From Lepidurus packardi (taxonomy: Eukaryota > Arthropoda > Branchiopoda > Notostraca > Triopsidae), in NCBI GenBank assembly GCA_023053545.1, contig JAKZAN010000004.1:12065235-12129234 (forward strand): a stretch of 64,000 bases of DNA, written 5' to 3'. The position numbers and the translations under genes are program-made. Positions 1 to 11,637 of this stretch are shown here, in pieces. A model generated the notes under the pieces. That model had not been told where the DNA came from, did not search any database, and saw only the letters and a list, made by a program, of their open reading frames with translations. Every line of letters starts with the position of its first letter. Positions within the stretch are counted from its first letter, which is position 1.

Positions 1-20
1 GTTTCTGTTTCTCCCGCTAG

Positions 21-1039
21 ATGCCACACGTGTCCCTCCGTGTTTTGCGGAAATGGTGCGGCGGATCCAGGAAGAAGGTTTGATTTACCTCGCGTTTAAA
101 GACGATTTGGACCAAGATTGGCTGGAAGTACGTGCTGCGCAAGCCGTGTACCGCGTACCAATGCATGGTTACAAAACACACTTGGCAAGGTTGATTATGA
201 ACGACGTACTGCATTACTGGCTAGAAGTTGTAGGTGATTGCGTGGCGGAGGGTGATTTGATGACTCCAGCCATTAGTTTAAACTTACCATTGATTCGGAG
301 AATTTTACGCTCGCTAAAAGGCGAATACGTGCCGTGCGAAGGTAAATTTGGGATTGAGAAGCTAAATGGTCGCCTGCTCCCCCGCTTGGTGGCGCAGTGT
401 GCGCTAGAGAACCACGCGTACCATACGACGCCGGATCACCGGTTTCGGTCTTACGATTGTGGGAAATGGATCGATGTAAGAGAAGGATCTCGCTGTTACA
501 ACTGTAGGGCGGAAGTGGAAAGAGAAGGAGGGGATGGAACTGCGACCTGGTTTACGATCGAAGAACCTGAGGATGAGGATCAGAATACGGGCGGTGATAC
601 TCAAGTACCTGAAAAGCATCCTGAAGAAGACTCACAACACAGGCAGAGACGTGATTCGCCACCTAGTGGCACACAAAAGTCTCCTTGCAATAGCGAGCCA
701 TTAGATCTGTCCAGATCTGTTTTGAATGGTCAGAAATCAGTGGCAGGGGCGAACTACCAATACCCGCCTGGCGGTGTTTTGAGGTACTCGCACCAACTGG
801 CGGAATTGCAACGCGAACCCGTGGAGGACATTCCGGCTGAGGAAGACCCGGAAGAGTGGGTACAGCAGCAGATACGGAGATATTCCTATCCGGATGTTCA
901 GCCAAGAATGAGTGATGGAAGAAGTGACGTGGCTTTACAAAACGACGGAATCGCTAACCAGGGATTAACGCCGGAAGAAGAGCAGGAATTGGAGACCGAT
1001 TTCGAAGCAATTCGTATCAAACCAGAGTTTCCTTTTTAA
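21..1039 (+). CDS. 3'-terminal exon of an unrecognised gene with a PLDLS motif (partial, 5' exons outside window)
   Basis: The exon follows a pyrimidine-rich tract and AG at 19-20 and stays open to a TAA at 1037-1039, giving about 338 residues. The frame is already open upstream of the first ATG (53), so earlier exons probably lie left of the window. The N-terminal half looks folded, with aromatic and hydrophobic helices. A cysteine cluster around bases 410-515 (one single Cys, then CxxC in SRCYNCRAE) could bind metal. The C-terminal half is acidic and low complexity. It carries PLDLS at about 699-713, the consensus docking motif for the CtBP corepressor, which suggests but does not prove a transcriptional role. 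I do not recognise the family. Confidence 0.6.
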
Positions 1040-1732
1040 ACAATATACTTGTTATTCTTTTAGTACACGACGTGTGTACTACTATTACTATTATTATTAG
1101 TATTCATGGCAGGGTCCTTTTGGATTATGTGACAGCAGAGCTTCAAAATACTGTTTCTAAGACTAACAGTTGGAGAATTAACGAAATAAACTACTATTTT
1201 AAATAAGTGCGTATCTCGCATCGTTATTGAATTCCTTGCTTGAAGGCTTGAAGTTTGAAGGCTTGAAGTTTGAAGGTTTGAAGTTTGAAGGGAAGTTTGA
1301 ATTAAATTAGTATAGAAAGCTATGAAGTTTGAATTAAATTAGTATAGATCTATTTTTTATCACTTAATTATTTGAAAACCATGCAGTTATTGCACTAGAA
1401 AAATTACTGTACCTTTCTAATAAGCTTTCTGTTTGGCAGCTTTAACGACAACGCTTGAATAATCACGAAACTTTCACTGGTTGCGAATTCTTATGTCATT
1501 TTAGGCGTCTTTGTGACGGTCGGCTTGGAGCCTGCTTGGAGCCTGCTTGGAGCCTAAAGGAGAGGCTAACAACAAACCGCAGTTCGGGGTTTGTGTTCAT
1601 AATTGCTTCAACATTCGCTGTACATTCCTTAGCCTGTCGACTGTAAGTGTTTGGCTGCGGTAAAGCAAACAAAAATCTGGTTTCTGCAGACATTCCAGGC
1701 CTGTTAGTGTTGAATTCGCTTCGTAAGTAATC
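1040..1732. other. spacer upstream of UBE2V with a short tandem repeat
   Basis: The first part holds the 3' end of the preceding gene; AATAAA occurs near 1184. At about 1238-1300 there are four to five copies of a roughly 14-bp unit, GAAGGCTTGAAGTTT, followed by a second small duplication (GTTTGAATTAAATTAGTATAG at 1286 and 1326). A triple GGAGCCTGCTT-type repeat sits at about 1525-1555. No convincing coding exon was seen. Confidence 0.5.
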
Positions 1733-2429
1733 ATGGCCGCAGCTCTGGGCACTGCAGGTATAGTTTCCGCTTAAAGCCAAGTCTTTGGTTACAAAAATAT
1801 TCGCATAAAAATTGAAATGCGGTGGCTGGACACCCGGGCAAACAAAATGTCCAAATACACAAATCTTGCCCTTGATTTTGCTTTTGTTTTAGTGGTGCCG
1901 CGCAATTTTCGATTGCTGGAAGAATTAGAACAAGGCCAGAAAGGAGTAGGAGATGGTACCATCAGTTGGGGCTTGGAAGACGACTCGGATATACTGCTTA
2001 CTCACTGGACTGGCATGATCATTGGACCTCCCAGGGTAAAAACTTGCTCCAATCCTTTCAAAAACCTCCTAAAACCGCTTCTGTATGTTTATAGACAGCG
2101 TTCGAGAATAGAATGTACAGCTTAAGGATTGAATGTGGACCCAAATATCCGGATGAGTCTCCGCAAGTCCGTTTTTTCACCAGAATCAACATGAATGGCG
2201 TTCACAGCACCACTGGCGTGGTTAGTCCTTTCTTTTATTTATGCACTTGAACCACTATTGATCTGTTGTTGCTTTTATGGTCTGGAAGGTGGATAAACGC
2301 GTAGTGAGTATGCTTACGAAATGGCAACGCAATTACACGATTAAGATGATCTTACAAGAATTACGGCGATTGATGATGCTCAAGGAGAATATGAAACTGG
2401 CGCAGCCACCGGAAGGAACCAATTTTTAA
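1733..2429 (+). CDS. UBE2V: ubiquitin-conjugating enzyme E2 variant (UEV1/MMS2)
   Basis: Four exons (1733-1757, 1893-2035, 2095-2220, 2289-2429) encode 144 residues, against 145 for human UBE2V2. The start was chosen because the small first exon (MAAALGTA) joins in phase to [17 protein letters not shown]; simple read-through of intron 1 gives a less likely N terminus. Conserved blocks are [31 protein letters not shown] and LQELRRLMM. The catalytic cysteine of active E2s is absent, as expected for the family. UEV proteins pair with UBC13 to build K63-linked ubiquitin chains in DNA damage tolerance and signalling. The gene converges with the NEK kinase on the other strand. Confidence 0.95.
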
Positions 2430-2775
2430 TGTGACACGGTATCAAAAAAGCGAAAAAAATTTTAAGTTAAGCAACAGAAAAGAAACCCATTTTCAAGTCA
2501 TTTTCTTTGCTTTGGCTGCCCCTTCTTAGGGTAAATCGACGAAAACTTATGTGTCTTCTCCAGAAAAAAACATTAAAATCCTTTGTTTTTTTTCATATTT
2601 TTTTGTAATCATTTAGGCTCCTTGTTCCCTTTTACAGACTTAATCTTTCCGCGTATCAAGAGCTTTGTTTTCTTTTTCCTATTTACCTCCTCTCCCTTAT
2701 GATGTAAGGGGGAAAGTGGCACTGGCTAAATAGATTTAAATGAACAAAATTATCGTCAATTTAATCATCGTCATT

Positions 2776-4276
2776 TTAATCCAACGTTTGAGAATAAAAG
2801 CGGACGTCTTCTTCGATGAATTCTGCCAAGGATTGAGCCAGTGATGCAAATTCCATGGGCAATTGTCGGGCAATACCCAATTGTAGCAAACACGCTGATT
2901 CTAAAGCAGATTTCCAGGCTTCGTTGTAAACTATACAATAAAATTCATTAAAATTGCGTGTTAAATGAGTTAAAATCGAGATTGCTACGTTGTTTAATAA
3001 GGTGGATGCCAAGAACGGCTTCCCAGTAACATCTTCGACGCTCCAGTGTTAAAGCAGTACCTTCTTGGTCATTCTCTTCCAAGATTGGGTCGATTTGATC
3101 GTCTTCGGAGACAGATTCGACTGAAATTTCTACATCCTGCGCGCTGAGTGCTGATAAAAGAGATTGGGAAGGCCTGGGCCATTGTTTTCGTCTATGGGGC
3201 GCTGGCAACGGCTCAGAAGGAGCCTCTACAGGACTGAAGATGCTCTCAGGGGGCGGTTTGGTATCCAGAAACGTCTCGCTTGGCTCCACTGACTTCTTGG
3301 CCAGCTTGCGAGGGGTTCGGGTCCGTTTAAACGCATTGCTGTAGACTGCCAAGTGCCCTAGAGCGTTTTTCCTGCTCGCTAAGGACTTGAGTTTCAAGCC
3401 AGGACTGGGTAAAAGTTTAGGGCGGGGTTTAGGGACCGTTTTAGGAGCGAAATCTCGCTTTTCTTCTTCGGAAATGGCTAACTTTTTTACAATATCGCTC
3501 AAAAACGGACTGCGTAAGATCTGAGTAGCATCTGGACGATCTTCCGCTAGAGTGCGCAGCAGTTTGGATGCTAGTTGACGCAATTCGTATGAATAACGCG
3601 CTGGCAGAGGTGCGTATCTTCCGCGTAAGATGTTCGTCATGAGTTGTTGCAAAGTTCTGCCTTGGAATGGCGGTTTGAGAGCAGTAATTTGGTATAAAAC
3701 ACAGCCTAAAGCCCACACATCTGATTTGTGGTTGTAAGGGGCGTGGCGACAGAGCTCTGGGGATTAATACGTAGGCGTGCCGATGCAAGTACTGGCTAAT
3801 TGATGGCTGTGATCTAATACCCTCGCAATACCAAAATCGCCCAACTTAAGGCGTAAGTTATCGTCAAGGAATATATTTTCGCATTTAACGTCGCGGTGGA
3901 GGATTTTACGGCGATGTAAGTAGTTTAGTGCGAAAGCTAGTTGCGTGAGCCAATGGCAAACCAAGGTTTCGGGTAAGGCCACCCCCCTTCGGTTCTGTAA
4001 ATACTGAGCGAGGTCGCCTTGAGGGCAGTAATCCATCAAAAGGAAGAGTTTGAGCGGAGTTTCCCATGATTCTAGGTAGGAAACAATGTGGGCGTGACTT
4101 AGCTGTTGGAGGAGGGTCAACTCGCGGCGGGCGGAGTCACGCTGGGCGGGGCTTAGCCCCTTTAAGTAGACTTCTTTCAAGACAGCTGGTTGGTTGCTCG
4201 GCTTATGACGGACCAAGAAAGCTACGCCGAATGAACCGCGACCTAACCGTTTTTCCTTTACGTATTCATCCCCCAT
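2776..4276 (-). CDS. NEK-family serine/threonine kinase (NEK1/3/5-like) with an in-frame TAA
   Basis: Two exons: 4276-2989 and 2930-2776. The start MGDEYVKEK gives a glycine loop GRGSFG (residues 12-17), lysine 34 in the VAIK-equivalent AVLKEV, HRD at 127-129 and DFG at 147-149. The GTPTY...SPEL segment leads into SDVWALGCVLYQITAL and RPDATQIL, as in NEK1/NEK5. A TAA (3766-3764) stands where relatives have the second Tyr/Leu of GTPYYLSPE. Reading resumes in the same frame immediately after it, through a basic, proline-rich tail of about 220 residues. The rest is intact. A TTA-to-TAA change is the simplest explanation. It could be an allele, a consensus error, a null mutation or read-through. 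Human NEK1 acts in cilia and DNA repair. Confidence 0.85.
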
Positions 4277-4905
4277 TGTTACACTAATTTGAATTCAACA
4301 CAATTTTTGATTATTTTTTGATTATTGACACAATTTTTGATTATTTTGATTTTTGATTATTTTTTCCAACTAAGAATAGTTGTTTGCTTACCGGATAAAT
4401 TCTTGTTAACGTTTGACGTTGTGAGATTCAGTTCGATTCATTCCTTGTGTATTGGGAAATCGTTGCTAGGTAACCTAGCAACGAGAAGAAATTGGGCCTT
4501 ATAAAAGGAACGGAATGTGTTTGAACTTAAATCTACTGTTCGTCAGCTATATAAAAGCAAAATCTGTTTAATTAATCTTGGAAGAATTCACTCTCGTTGT
4601 TTTAGGGTTACAAAAAAGCGATGTAAAAAAGGGTGTAAATTGAGTAATTACAGAATTTAAAAGTCGAGATTTTGGGCTCCAAACTATAACGCCAACGCCA
4701 TCTAACGAACTTGTCGTAAACGTTTACCGGACCATCTACACCATCTACACCTACCATCTACACAACAATGACAACGTATGTCACGTGAGAGAAGTATGGA
4801 ATCGGTTGGTTCCTTATTATTTCAGGTAAATATTAGGTTAATAACAGTAACAAGTTGCCTTTTTGTAATTACAGCAATGTTAGTTAATTGAGTCTCGTGT
4901 CAGTT
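4277..4905. promoter_or_regulatory. divergent promoter region between the NEK kinase and FBXO31
   Basis: The genes diverge across 629 bp. Two TATA-like sequences point rightwards: TATAAAAGG at about 4501 and TATATAAAAGC at about 4549. A likely 5'UTR intron for FBXO31 runs from GTAAAT at about 4826 to the ACAG at about 4874, ending 32 bp before the chosen ATG. Near the NEK start there is a small direct repeat of TTTTTGATTATT. The TSS positions are inferred. Confidence 0.45.
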
Positions 4906-6554
4906 ATGGCGAGTTGGGATAAGCTGCCGTGTGAGTTAGTGGCTGAAATATTGAGCAATTTACCTGGACCAGAAATCGGTAGATTGGCCTGGGTGTCGAA
5001 ACAATTTTACCAAGCTTCTCTCAGCAATACAATTTGGTCTCATCGCGCTTCTATAGGTATTTCCTTAATTTTCTTATTGTATTTAAATGCTTGTCTGTTT
5101 AGAATATGGTGTAGATCTTCCCAAATGTGAAGGAAGAGCCAGAGAATTTTACCAAACAGGTTTAACACATTAAAGTAATGTTAATTGTAATCCTGTAAAC
5201 ATTTTCTTTCATAGTATTACATAAATATGGACGCATGCTAGGACTATGGCAGGCCCAAGCAGATTGTTTCGGCGGCTTAATGCAAGTCCAGGTGAAACGT
5301 TTCTTCGCCAAACGGAGTACAAGCTGTTACTAATTTAAAACTATTAGGTAGACGGATGGCGAGTACATGCTGAAGACCTTTTACCGCCCCAGAACCCTCA
5401 TCTAACACGTCCACTTCGTTGCCGTCCCTTATTTAGTATGGTTTTGGAGCCTAATGGCATAATCCAAACGCTTTGTCACGTGGATTCAGAGTCAGCGCAT
5501 GTTCCATTACCCCATTCCTGCGAAATTTCGCTTCAAACATCGGTAAAATCCCAATTCCTACTTCCTAATTAGTATTTTCATTAAAAAAAAGGTTAAACAG
5601 AAAGATTGCTTAGGTCTCCAACACACCCGCAGTGGAAATGTTGACTTCAAAACCATCTCCTTCACTCTCTTTGGTACGTCGCTGTGCTAAACGGGAATGC
5701 CACGAGTTCCACGAAGACGAAACGCTTCTTCTTACAAACTGGCTCCACGAAGAAACTGACCATAGCCCCGAAATGTTCGATCATGGCCATGAATGTCTCA
5801 TGTACAAGTATCTCGTCATGAAACACTACAAGTAAGATGAAGTTTATCTTAAAAAGAATGATAATCTTAGCAAACCAATGTTTTTTCTGTTTTGAAGGCT
5901 GAAAACTCTCTATAGACGACTCGAGTGGCCCTTACAGCCAACTCAGAAGGTTCCTGTAGCTCCTGGCTTGTTTAAAGGGACTTATTCAGCTCACGGATTG
6001 GAGCTTATTATGCTTTCTTACAATACCTCGGAATCTCAGCTTAATTGCGTCAAAATTACTGTAAATAATTCAAATTTTCACATTTTTACTCTGTTAAATC
6101 GAGGGTGTGGAAGTTGTACAGCGTTTTTAAACTTCTGGTGGCTTATTAGGGCGATCAGAACGTTCCTGCGGGGCAAATAACGCTACGCGCAGACTTGCCT
6201 TATTGTATGCGACTGGAATCTGAGGAACAAAGCGACTTCAAGACGGTTAAAGCACTAGAGCCTCGGATGAACCAACATTCCTGGTGGGAATTGGGCGAGG
6301 AACAGCCTTTCGTATTGCCGCACGGTGTTCCAGAGCGATGGCTAGGCGAAGGAGGCTTTCCGTCCCAATGCAGAGCGCGTTTCTATGGCTTTGGACAGAT
6401 TGCGCACCATGGTTTCACTCGCAACTGTTTCACACCTGGACATTTGATCGTTTTCGACGAAAATACCTTCGCCTTTCTTTGGATGGAACTCCAGTGTATT
6501 AGCGTGTACCACCGAATGCAAGAATCACTTTTCCGTCCCCCATTTGCGGTATAA
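4906..6554 (+). CDS. FBXO31: F-box only protein 31
   Basis: Seven exons (4906-5056, 5103-5159, 5215-5291, 5348-5542, 5614-5831, 5898-6060, 6150-6554) encode 421 residues. The F-box is at residues 4-45 (WDKLPCELVAEILSNLPG). The substrate-binding beta domain has the family signatures LGLWQAQ, MFDHGHECLMYKYL, APGLFKGTYSAHGLE, QNVPAGQITLRADL, QPFVLPHGV and ARFYGFGQIAHHGF. As the SCF adaptor, FBXO31 recruits cyclin D1 and other substrates, and is reported to recognise C-terminal amides. A TTG 18 bp upstream is in frame, but ATG 4906 is preferred because the F-box begins three residues later. The stop lies 10 bp from the NGDN stop on the opposite strand. Confidence 0.95.
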
Positions 6555-6564
6555 AATGTCAGTT

Positions 6565-8439
6565 TCAAAACTTCCGTTTCTTAAAACCTGTGTTTCGAAA
6601 GGAGAAATTAATAAAAAATTTTTTTATAAAAACCTGTGTAAGATGTGTAGGTGGTATAGTATACCTTTCTTTTTGACACCTCCAGCTTTGCGTTTAGAAC
6701 CGGTGCTTTTGCCTTTGGACTTGGGACCTGCCTGGCCGTCTATTGCAGCGAAATTGCCGAAATTCGTGATCTCACTCGCCAAATTGCCCATAGTGTTGCG
6801 AGATCTCGCCGCGTGCTTATCTTTACGAGTCACTTGTAGGCGCGTGAAATAGGTCTCTTCAAACCTGTTTAATGTTCGAGAAGAATTAGTTTTTGTTTTT
6901 AGAATTTGGGGAAAATACGCATACTCTTTACGAGCTTTAGCAGCTCGAGCTTGCTTCATTCTGCCACCGTTACTCGTCGCTTCGTGGACTTCAGCGGGCG
7001 TGTCCATATGTTCTTCCCATAAATCTTGAATTAAAGAAGAGCTCAATGCTTGTCTTTTCGCCTTTTCTGCCATTCGTATTTGCTTTTGTTCCGTAGATTC
7101 GTCCCCTTCTATAGATATTTGAATAAAATATAAGAATGAAACAATTAAAATAAGAATTAAAGATAAGAATGTAATGAATGAATAAGAATATAAGAATGTA
7201 AGAATAAGAATACAGAATTGGAATTATAGAATTAGAAATATAGAAATAAGAATATAAGAATGAAACAATTAAAACAAGAATTAAAGATAAGAATTTAATG
7301 AATGAATAAGAATATAAGAATGTAAGAATAAGAATACAGAATTGGAATTATAGAATTAGAAATATAGAAACAAGAATATAAGAATGTAAGAATAAGAATA
7401 TAGAATTGGAATTATAGAATTAGAAATATAGAAATAAGAATATAAGAATGAAACAATTAAAATATGAATTAAAGATAAGAATGTAATGAATGAATAAGAA
7501 TATAAGAATGTAAGAATAAGAATATAGAATTATAGAATTGGAATTATAGAATTAGAAATAAGAATGTAAGAATGAATGAGTATAAGAATAAAAACGAAAG
7601 TTTCGAGATGAAGGTGGAGAACATAAGATATTAATACAACTAAGCGAGATATTACCATAAGGTACGGATGCTAATTTTGGAGGAACATATACGCCGGCTT
7701 TGGATTCGGATTTAGATTCTTTATCTACGTCATGATCTTCTGTTTCTCCTTCTTCACTATCATCATCTCCATCTGCCTACAATTGACAATAAATAAAATA
7801 CGGACATAAAGTAAGAAATAAGATAAGATAAAGTAATAAGGACATAATAAGATAAAGATAAGGAAATAAGATAAAGTAAGAAATAATTCAGAAAGGTGGA
7901 AATGATTCTACTTGGGCAGCCAAATTGGAAGGATCAGCTTTAAAGCGAAGGGGATCGTTTTCTGGCAACGCTCCAGTAACTGCGGTTCGTATTAGCTTGT
8001 CAACTTGGTATTTTAATTTGTGTTCCATCGGTCGCATTCTCTCTAAAACGGTTCGACTTTCAACTAACCGATCTATCAAAGCGAATATGTTAAAAATACA
8101 TGATTTTTTTTTTTTTATAGAATCAAAGGCATACTTATGACTGCATCGTCTTTGATGGAATGACCTGAACATTTCTTGAGCATCAGGAAGTTTAAATCGA
8201 TCAAGTAACTTAACAAAAGATGGTATTTGACCTCCAGGAAGCTTAATCCCTTCAAAATATAATGTTAATTCAATCTTATTATGTTAAAATGTCTGATATA
8301 CCTTCGATGTGGATAAATCTTCATTTTTCAGTTTATGTGTGAGAGAGAGAACTGATTTACGAACGCTTTCTGTGTGGGTTTTCAGGTCTGATAATAATGA
8401 TGTGGCGATCGGCAAGTCTTTATCAATTTGTATCTCCAT
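6565..8439 (-). CDS. NGDN: neuroguidin (Sas10/Utp3/LCP5 family)
   Basis: Six exons: 8439-8302, 8249-8135, 8072-7912, 7776-7656, 7108-6665 and 6587-6565, encoding 333 residues (human 315). The Sas10/Utp3 core is visible as SFLEVKYHLLLSYLIDL, then RMRPMEHKLKYQVDKLI, then GALPENDPLRFKADPSNL. An acidic linker follows, then GVYVPPKLASVPY and a basic C terminus ending KKKGFKKRKF. The tiny last exon was chosen because it restores the family's GRKKKGF-type tail. Neuroguidin works in small-subunit rRNA processing and, in vertebrates, binds eIF4E/CPEB. Intron 4 is enlarged by tandem repeats. The gene diverges from PPM1G. Confidence 0.93.
7110..7600. repeat. AAGAATATAAGAATG-rich tandem repeat in NGDN intron 4
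   Basis: About three imperfect copies of a roughly 120-140 bp higher-order unit are built from shorter AAGAAT, TAAGAATG and GAATTAGAAATATAG elements. The strand composition is strongly purine-biased (A and G on the given strand). It accounts for almost all of the 547-bp intron; the neighbouring introns are about 60-140 bp. Confidence 0.85.
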
Positions 8440-8847
8440 TTTTTACCATATATGCTATACTGTTCTAGAAGAATTCCATAGCTTATAATTAAGTATTATC
8501 TCCAGCTGCTTGTACTTACTTGGAAATTAATGGAAACGAAAAAGATCCACGAGGCTTTCTCAAAACAAACTTGATTCGCAAACTACAACATTGCAGCTGA
8601 AATTTAAATTAAATTAGTAAAATTATTTGCTGTTTTAATTTCTAGCTGTATTTTATTAAATAAATATATTTATTAGGTGAACTTCAGTACGTTATACGCA
8701 ATTTTGCGTCGAAAATTTTAGATAAATAAATAGCTGGCAACGTCAGAGTCCGAATGTCAACTACATGCGTTGCCGTTGAATCTGAAACTTGAAATCTGAA
8801 ATAGCCGGATCTTTTTGTACAATCTACTCCAAAGTTCCTGTATAAAT
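8440..8847. promoter_or_regulatory. divergent promoter region NGDN / PPM1G
   Basis: 408 bp separate the two start codons. TATA-like stretches are only general AT richness (AAATAAATATATTTATT near 8660). GTTGCCGTTGAA and GCAACGTCAGAG near 8735-8780 are possible factor sites. Both genes are housekeeping, so a shared bidirectional promoter is plausible. No exons were found. Confidence 0.4.
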
Positions 8848-11637
8848 ATGGGAGCCTATTTATCTACTCCGGTTACGGAAAAACTCTCCAGTGATGAATC
8901 CAGTGAAAAACGCGGCATAAGTTACGGTGCATCATCTATGCAAGGATGGCGCATGACTCAAGAAGTAAAATAAAAAGAAGAAAACAAGAATCCTACTTTT
9001 AGGATTTTCTTAAACCCTTAGAATCCAAACTTTATACTAGTAAAGTGTGCTAATAATAGTAACCCCTTATCTTATTTATCCAGGATGCCCACAACACAAT
9101 CCTAGAGTTCGACGAAGACGCTTCATTATTCGCCGTTTATGACGGCCATGGAGGCCACGAGGTTGCAACGTACTGCGCTTTAAATTTGCCCGATTTCCTC
9201 AAAGACACAGAAGCTTATAAGAACGGAGATTGGGCTCTAGCGTTGGAGCAAGCGTATCTGGGTTTCGACGCGTTATTAACCGAACCTAGTGTTATCAAAC
9301 AGCTGAAAATCATCGCAGGAGACAAGAAAAAAGACCAAGTCGATGAAGACGATGAAGATCCAGAAGAAGTGAGTCATTTGTACGAAGAAGCTACCATGTC
9401 CATTGAAGATCTCGTCCAGCGCTACAAAGCCCAGCATTTGCCCCACGCCAAAGCCTTACGCGACACGTCCTCGCCCAAACCAGCTTCTCCTTTCCTTCGA
9501 GCCAAACTGTCTGATTCTGGCGCTTGTAGTTCAAAACTTGACCTGGCAGATGAACCTACTACCACTCCATCAACTGGCGAAGACCCGCAGACCAATGGCG
9601 AAGCTCATAAACCTGAAGCAGCTCCAGAAGAAGCTCAGTCTTCCTCGAAAGTCACAGAAAAGAACGGATCTGACCATGTGGAAGACCCAGCAGCTAACGG
9701 GAAAGACTCTTCACCGAAAAAGCCGGTGATGGAGAGCAATGGCTCGGTTGTAGAACCCGTTGTGTCATTTAAAGGCAAGGGGAAAGGGAAAGGCAAAAGC
9801 AATTTGGTGAAACATAACGTCCATTTGACTCCTGAAGAAGCTGCGAAGATAAAAGCAGAAGAAGAACGATTAACTAAGATGACGGAACGCAAACAGAGCT
9901 TACGAGCACAGACCGGGGATCAACTTTACCAACGTTTGGCCTCCAAAGATGGCGAAAACGAAGATGACACCGAGGAAGACGACGATGATAAAGAAGATGT
10001 GGATTTTGTTAGCTCAGAAGACGAGAATAGGTAAAAAACACAGTTAACTGTCCTCCTTTACTTAATAATTCTTTATTTTAATGCAAAAAACACACTTAAC
10101 TATCCTTCTTTACTTAATAATTCTTTATTTTAATGCAAAAAACACAATTAACTATCCTCCTTTACTTAATAATTCTTTATTTTAATGCAAAAACACAATA
10201 ACAATCGTCCTTTACTTAATAATTCTTTATTTTAATGCAAAAACACAATTAACTGGCCTCTTTTACTTAATAATTCTTTATTTTAATGCAAAAAAAACAC
10301 AATTAACTATCCTCCTTTACTTAATAATTCTTTATTTTAATGCAAAAACACAATTAACTATCCTCCTTTACTTAATAATTCTTTATTTTAATGCAAAAAC
10401 ACACTTAACTATCCTTCTTTACTTAATAATTCTTTATTCTAATGCAAAAACACAATAACTATCATCCTTTACTTAATAATTCTTTATTTTAATGTAAAAA
10501 CACAATTAACTATCCTCCTTTATATAATAATTCCCTATTTTAATGCAATATTGTTTTTTTACCCCAATTTAGTGATGATTATGAAGATCTAGATGATGAT
10601 GATGAAGACCAGGATTCGGAAGACGAAGATGATTTGGAGGGTGAGACAGATTTCACCATGAATATGAAAGAAGAGGTAATTTTACGTTTAAAAAATCGAT
10701 TTTTTTAAAAATTAATTAATAAAAACGAAAAATTAATGTTTGTATTCTTTTAGCCCGGTTCAGACAGCGGATGCACTGCAGTAATGGCGTTATTGAAAGG
10801 CCTAAATCTGTTCGTGGCGAATGCGGGTGATTCAAGAGCTGTTTTATGTCGCGGGGGCGTAGCCAAGGCCATGTCTTTTGATCACAAGCCTGAAGATGAG
10901 CCTGAAAGCTCTAGGATCGTTAAAGCTGGGGGCCAAGTTACCGCCGACGGCCGCGTAAACGGTGGCTTGAACTTATCTCGAGCGTTAGGTGAATGATTTC
11001 GTCCAAATTTCCCCTTAAAATGTTCTAAAAAACCACTTTCGATCATCAAGATTCATCGTTTCTTTGCATTTTTCTGCAGGAGACCACGCCTACAAGCAGA
11101 ATAAAGACCTGCCCCCTCAGGAGCAGATGATTTCCGCCATGCCAGACATTGAAAAAGTTATTTTACAACCAAAAGAGGACGAATTCCTGGTAATAGCGTG
11201 CGATGGTATCTGGAATTCCATGACCAATCAGCAAGTAGTAGATTTCATAAGGCCTCGTCTCCAATCAGGTCCTGCGAAGATCTCCCAAATCTGCGAAGAG
11301 GTGAAAAACACCCAAATCTTGTTTAAAAAGTAAAAAAAAAAAACGATTCCAATTGTAATTTTTCTAGATTTTTGACGCCTGTTTGTCCGAAGACACAATG
11401 GGAGATGGCAGTGGATGCGATAATATGACTGCGATCATCATCCGTTTCGAGTGGAAAGGGGACCAATTGAAAGCCGAGCCAGGATCAGCTACTGTGAGCT
11501 CCAAACGACCTTTATCTCCTGGTAACTCTCCTTCCACAGCCACGCCCACGCAGAAATCTTCAGCTGAAGGCTCGAATTCTTCCACTGACACATCTAAGCG
11601 GTTAAAACTGGAGGAGGAGCCTGAAAACCAGCCTTGA
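8848..11637 (+). CDS. PPM1G: protein phosphatase, Mg2+/Mn2+ dependent 1G (PP2C gamma)
   Basis: Six exons (8848-8964, 9084-10030, 10573-10675, 10754-10988, 11080-11300, 11368-11637) encode 630 residues, against 546 in human. The N terminus [12 protein letters not shown] has the family's myristoylation-type glycine. PP2C motifs are [15 protein letters not shown] (metal-binding Asp), then, after a long insert, [50 protein letters not shown] and [10 protein letters not shown]. The insert between the two catalytic halves is acidic, as is characteristic of PPM1G, and here also contains a KGKGKGKGK stretch. PPM1G dephosphorylates splicing factors and histones in the nucleus. The tail ends in an acidic [10 protein letters not shown]. 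Confidence 0.96.
10031..10560. repeat. 51-bp minisatellite filling PPM1G intron 2
   Basis: About ten copies of a 50-54 bp unit contain TTTACTTAATAATTC and TTTATTTTAATGCAAAAAC. CTTAAT occurs at 10061, 10113, 10165, 10215, 10266, 10320, 10371, 10422 and 10472, with a degenerate copy at about 10522. The array occupies nearly the whole 542-bp intron and begins a few bases after the splice donor. Confidence 0.92.

Noticed and set aside
2776-4276. Non-standard genetic code as the reason for the NEK TAA
   Set aside because: TAA ends UBE2V, NGDN-neighbour FBXO31, PHB1, NDUFB9 and other genes at the expected lengths.
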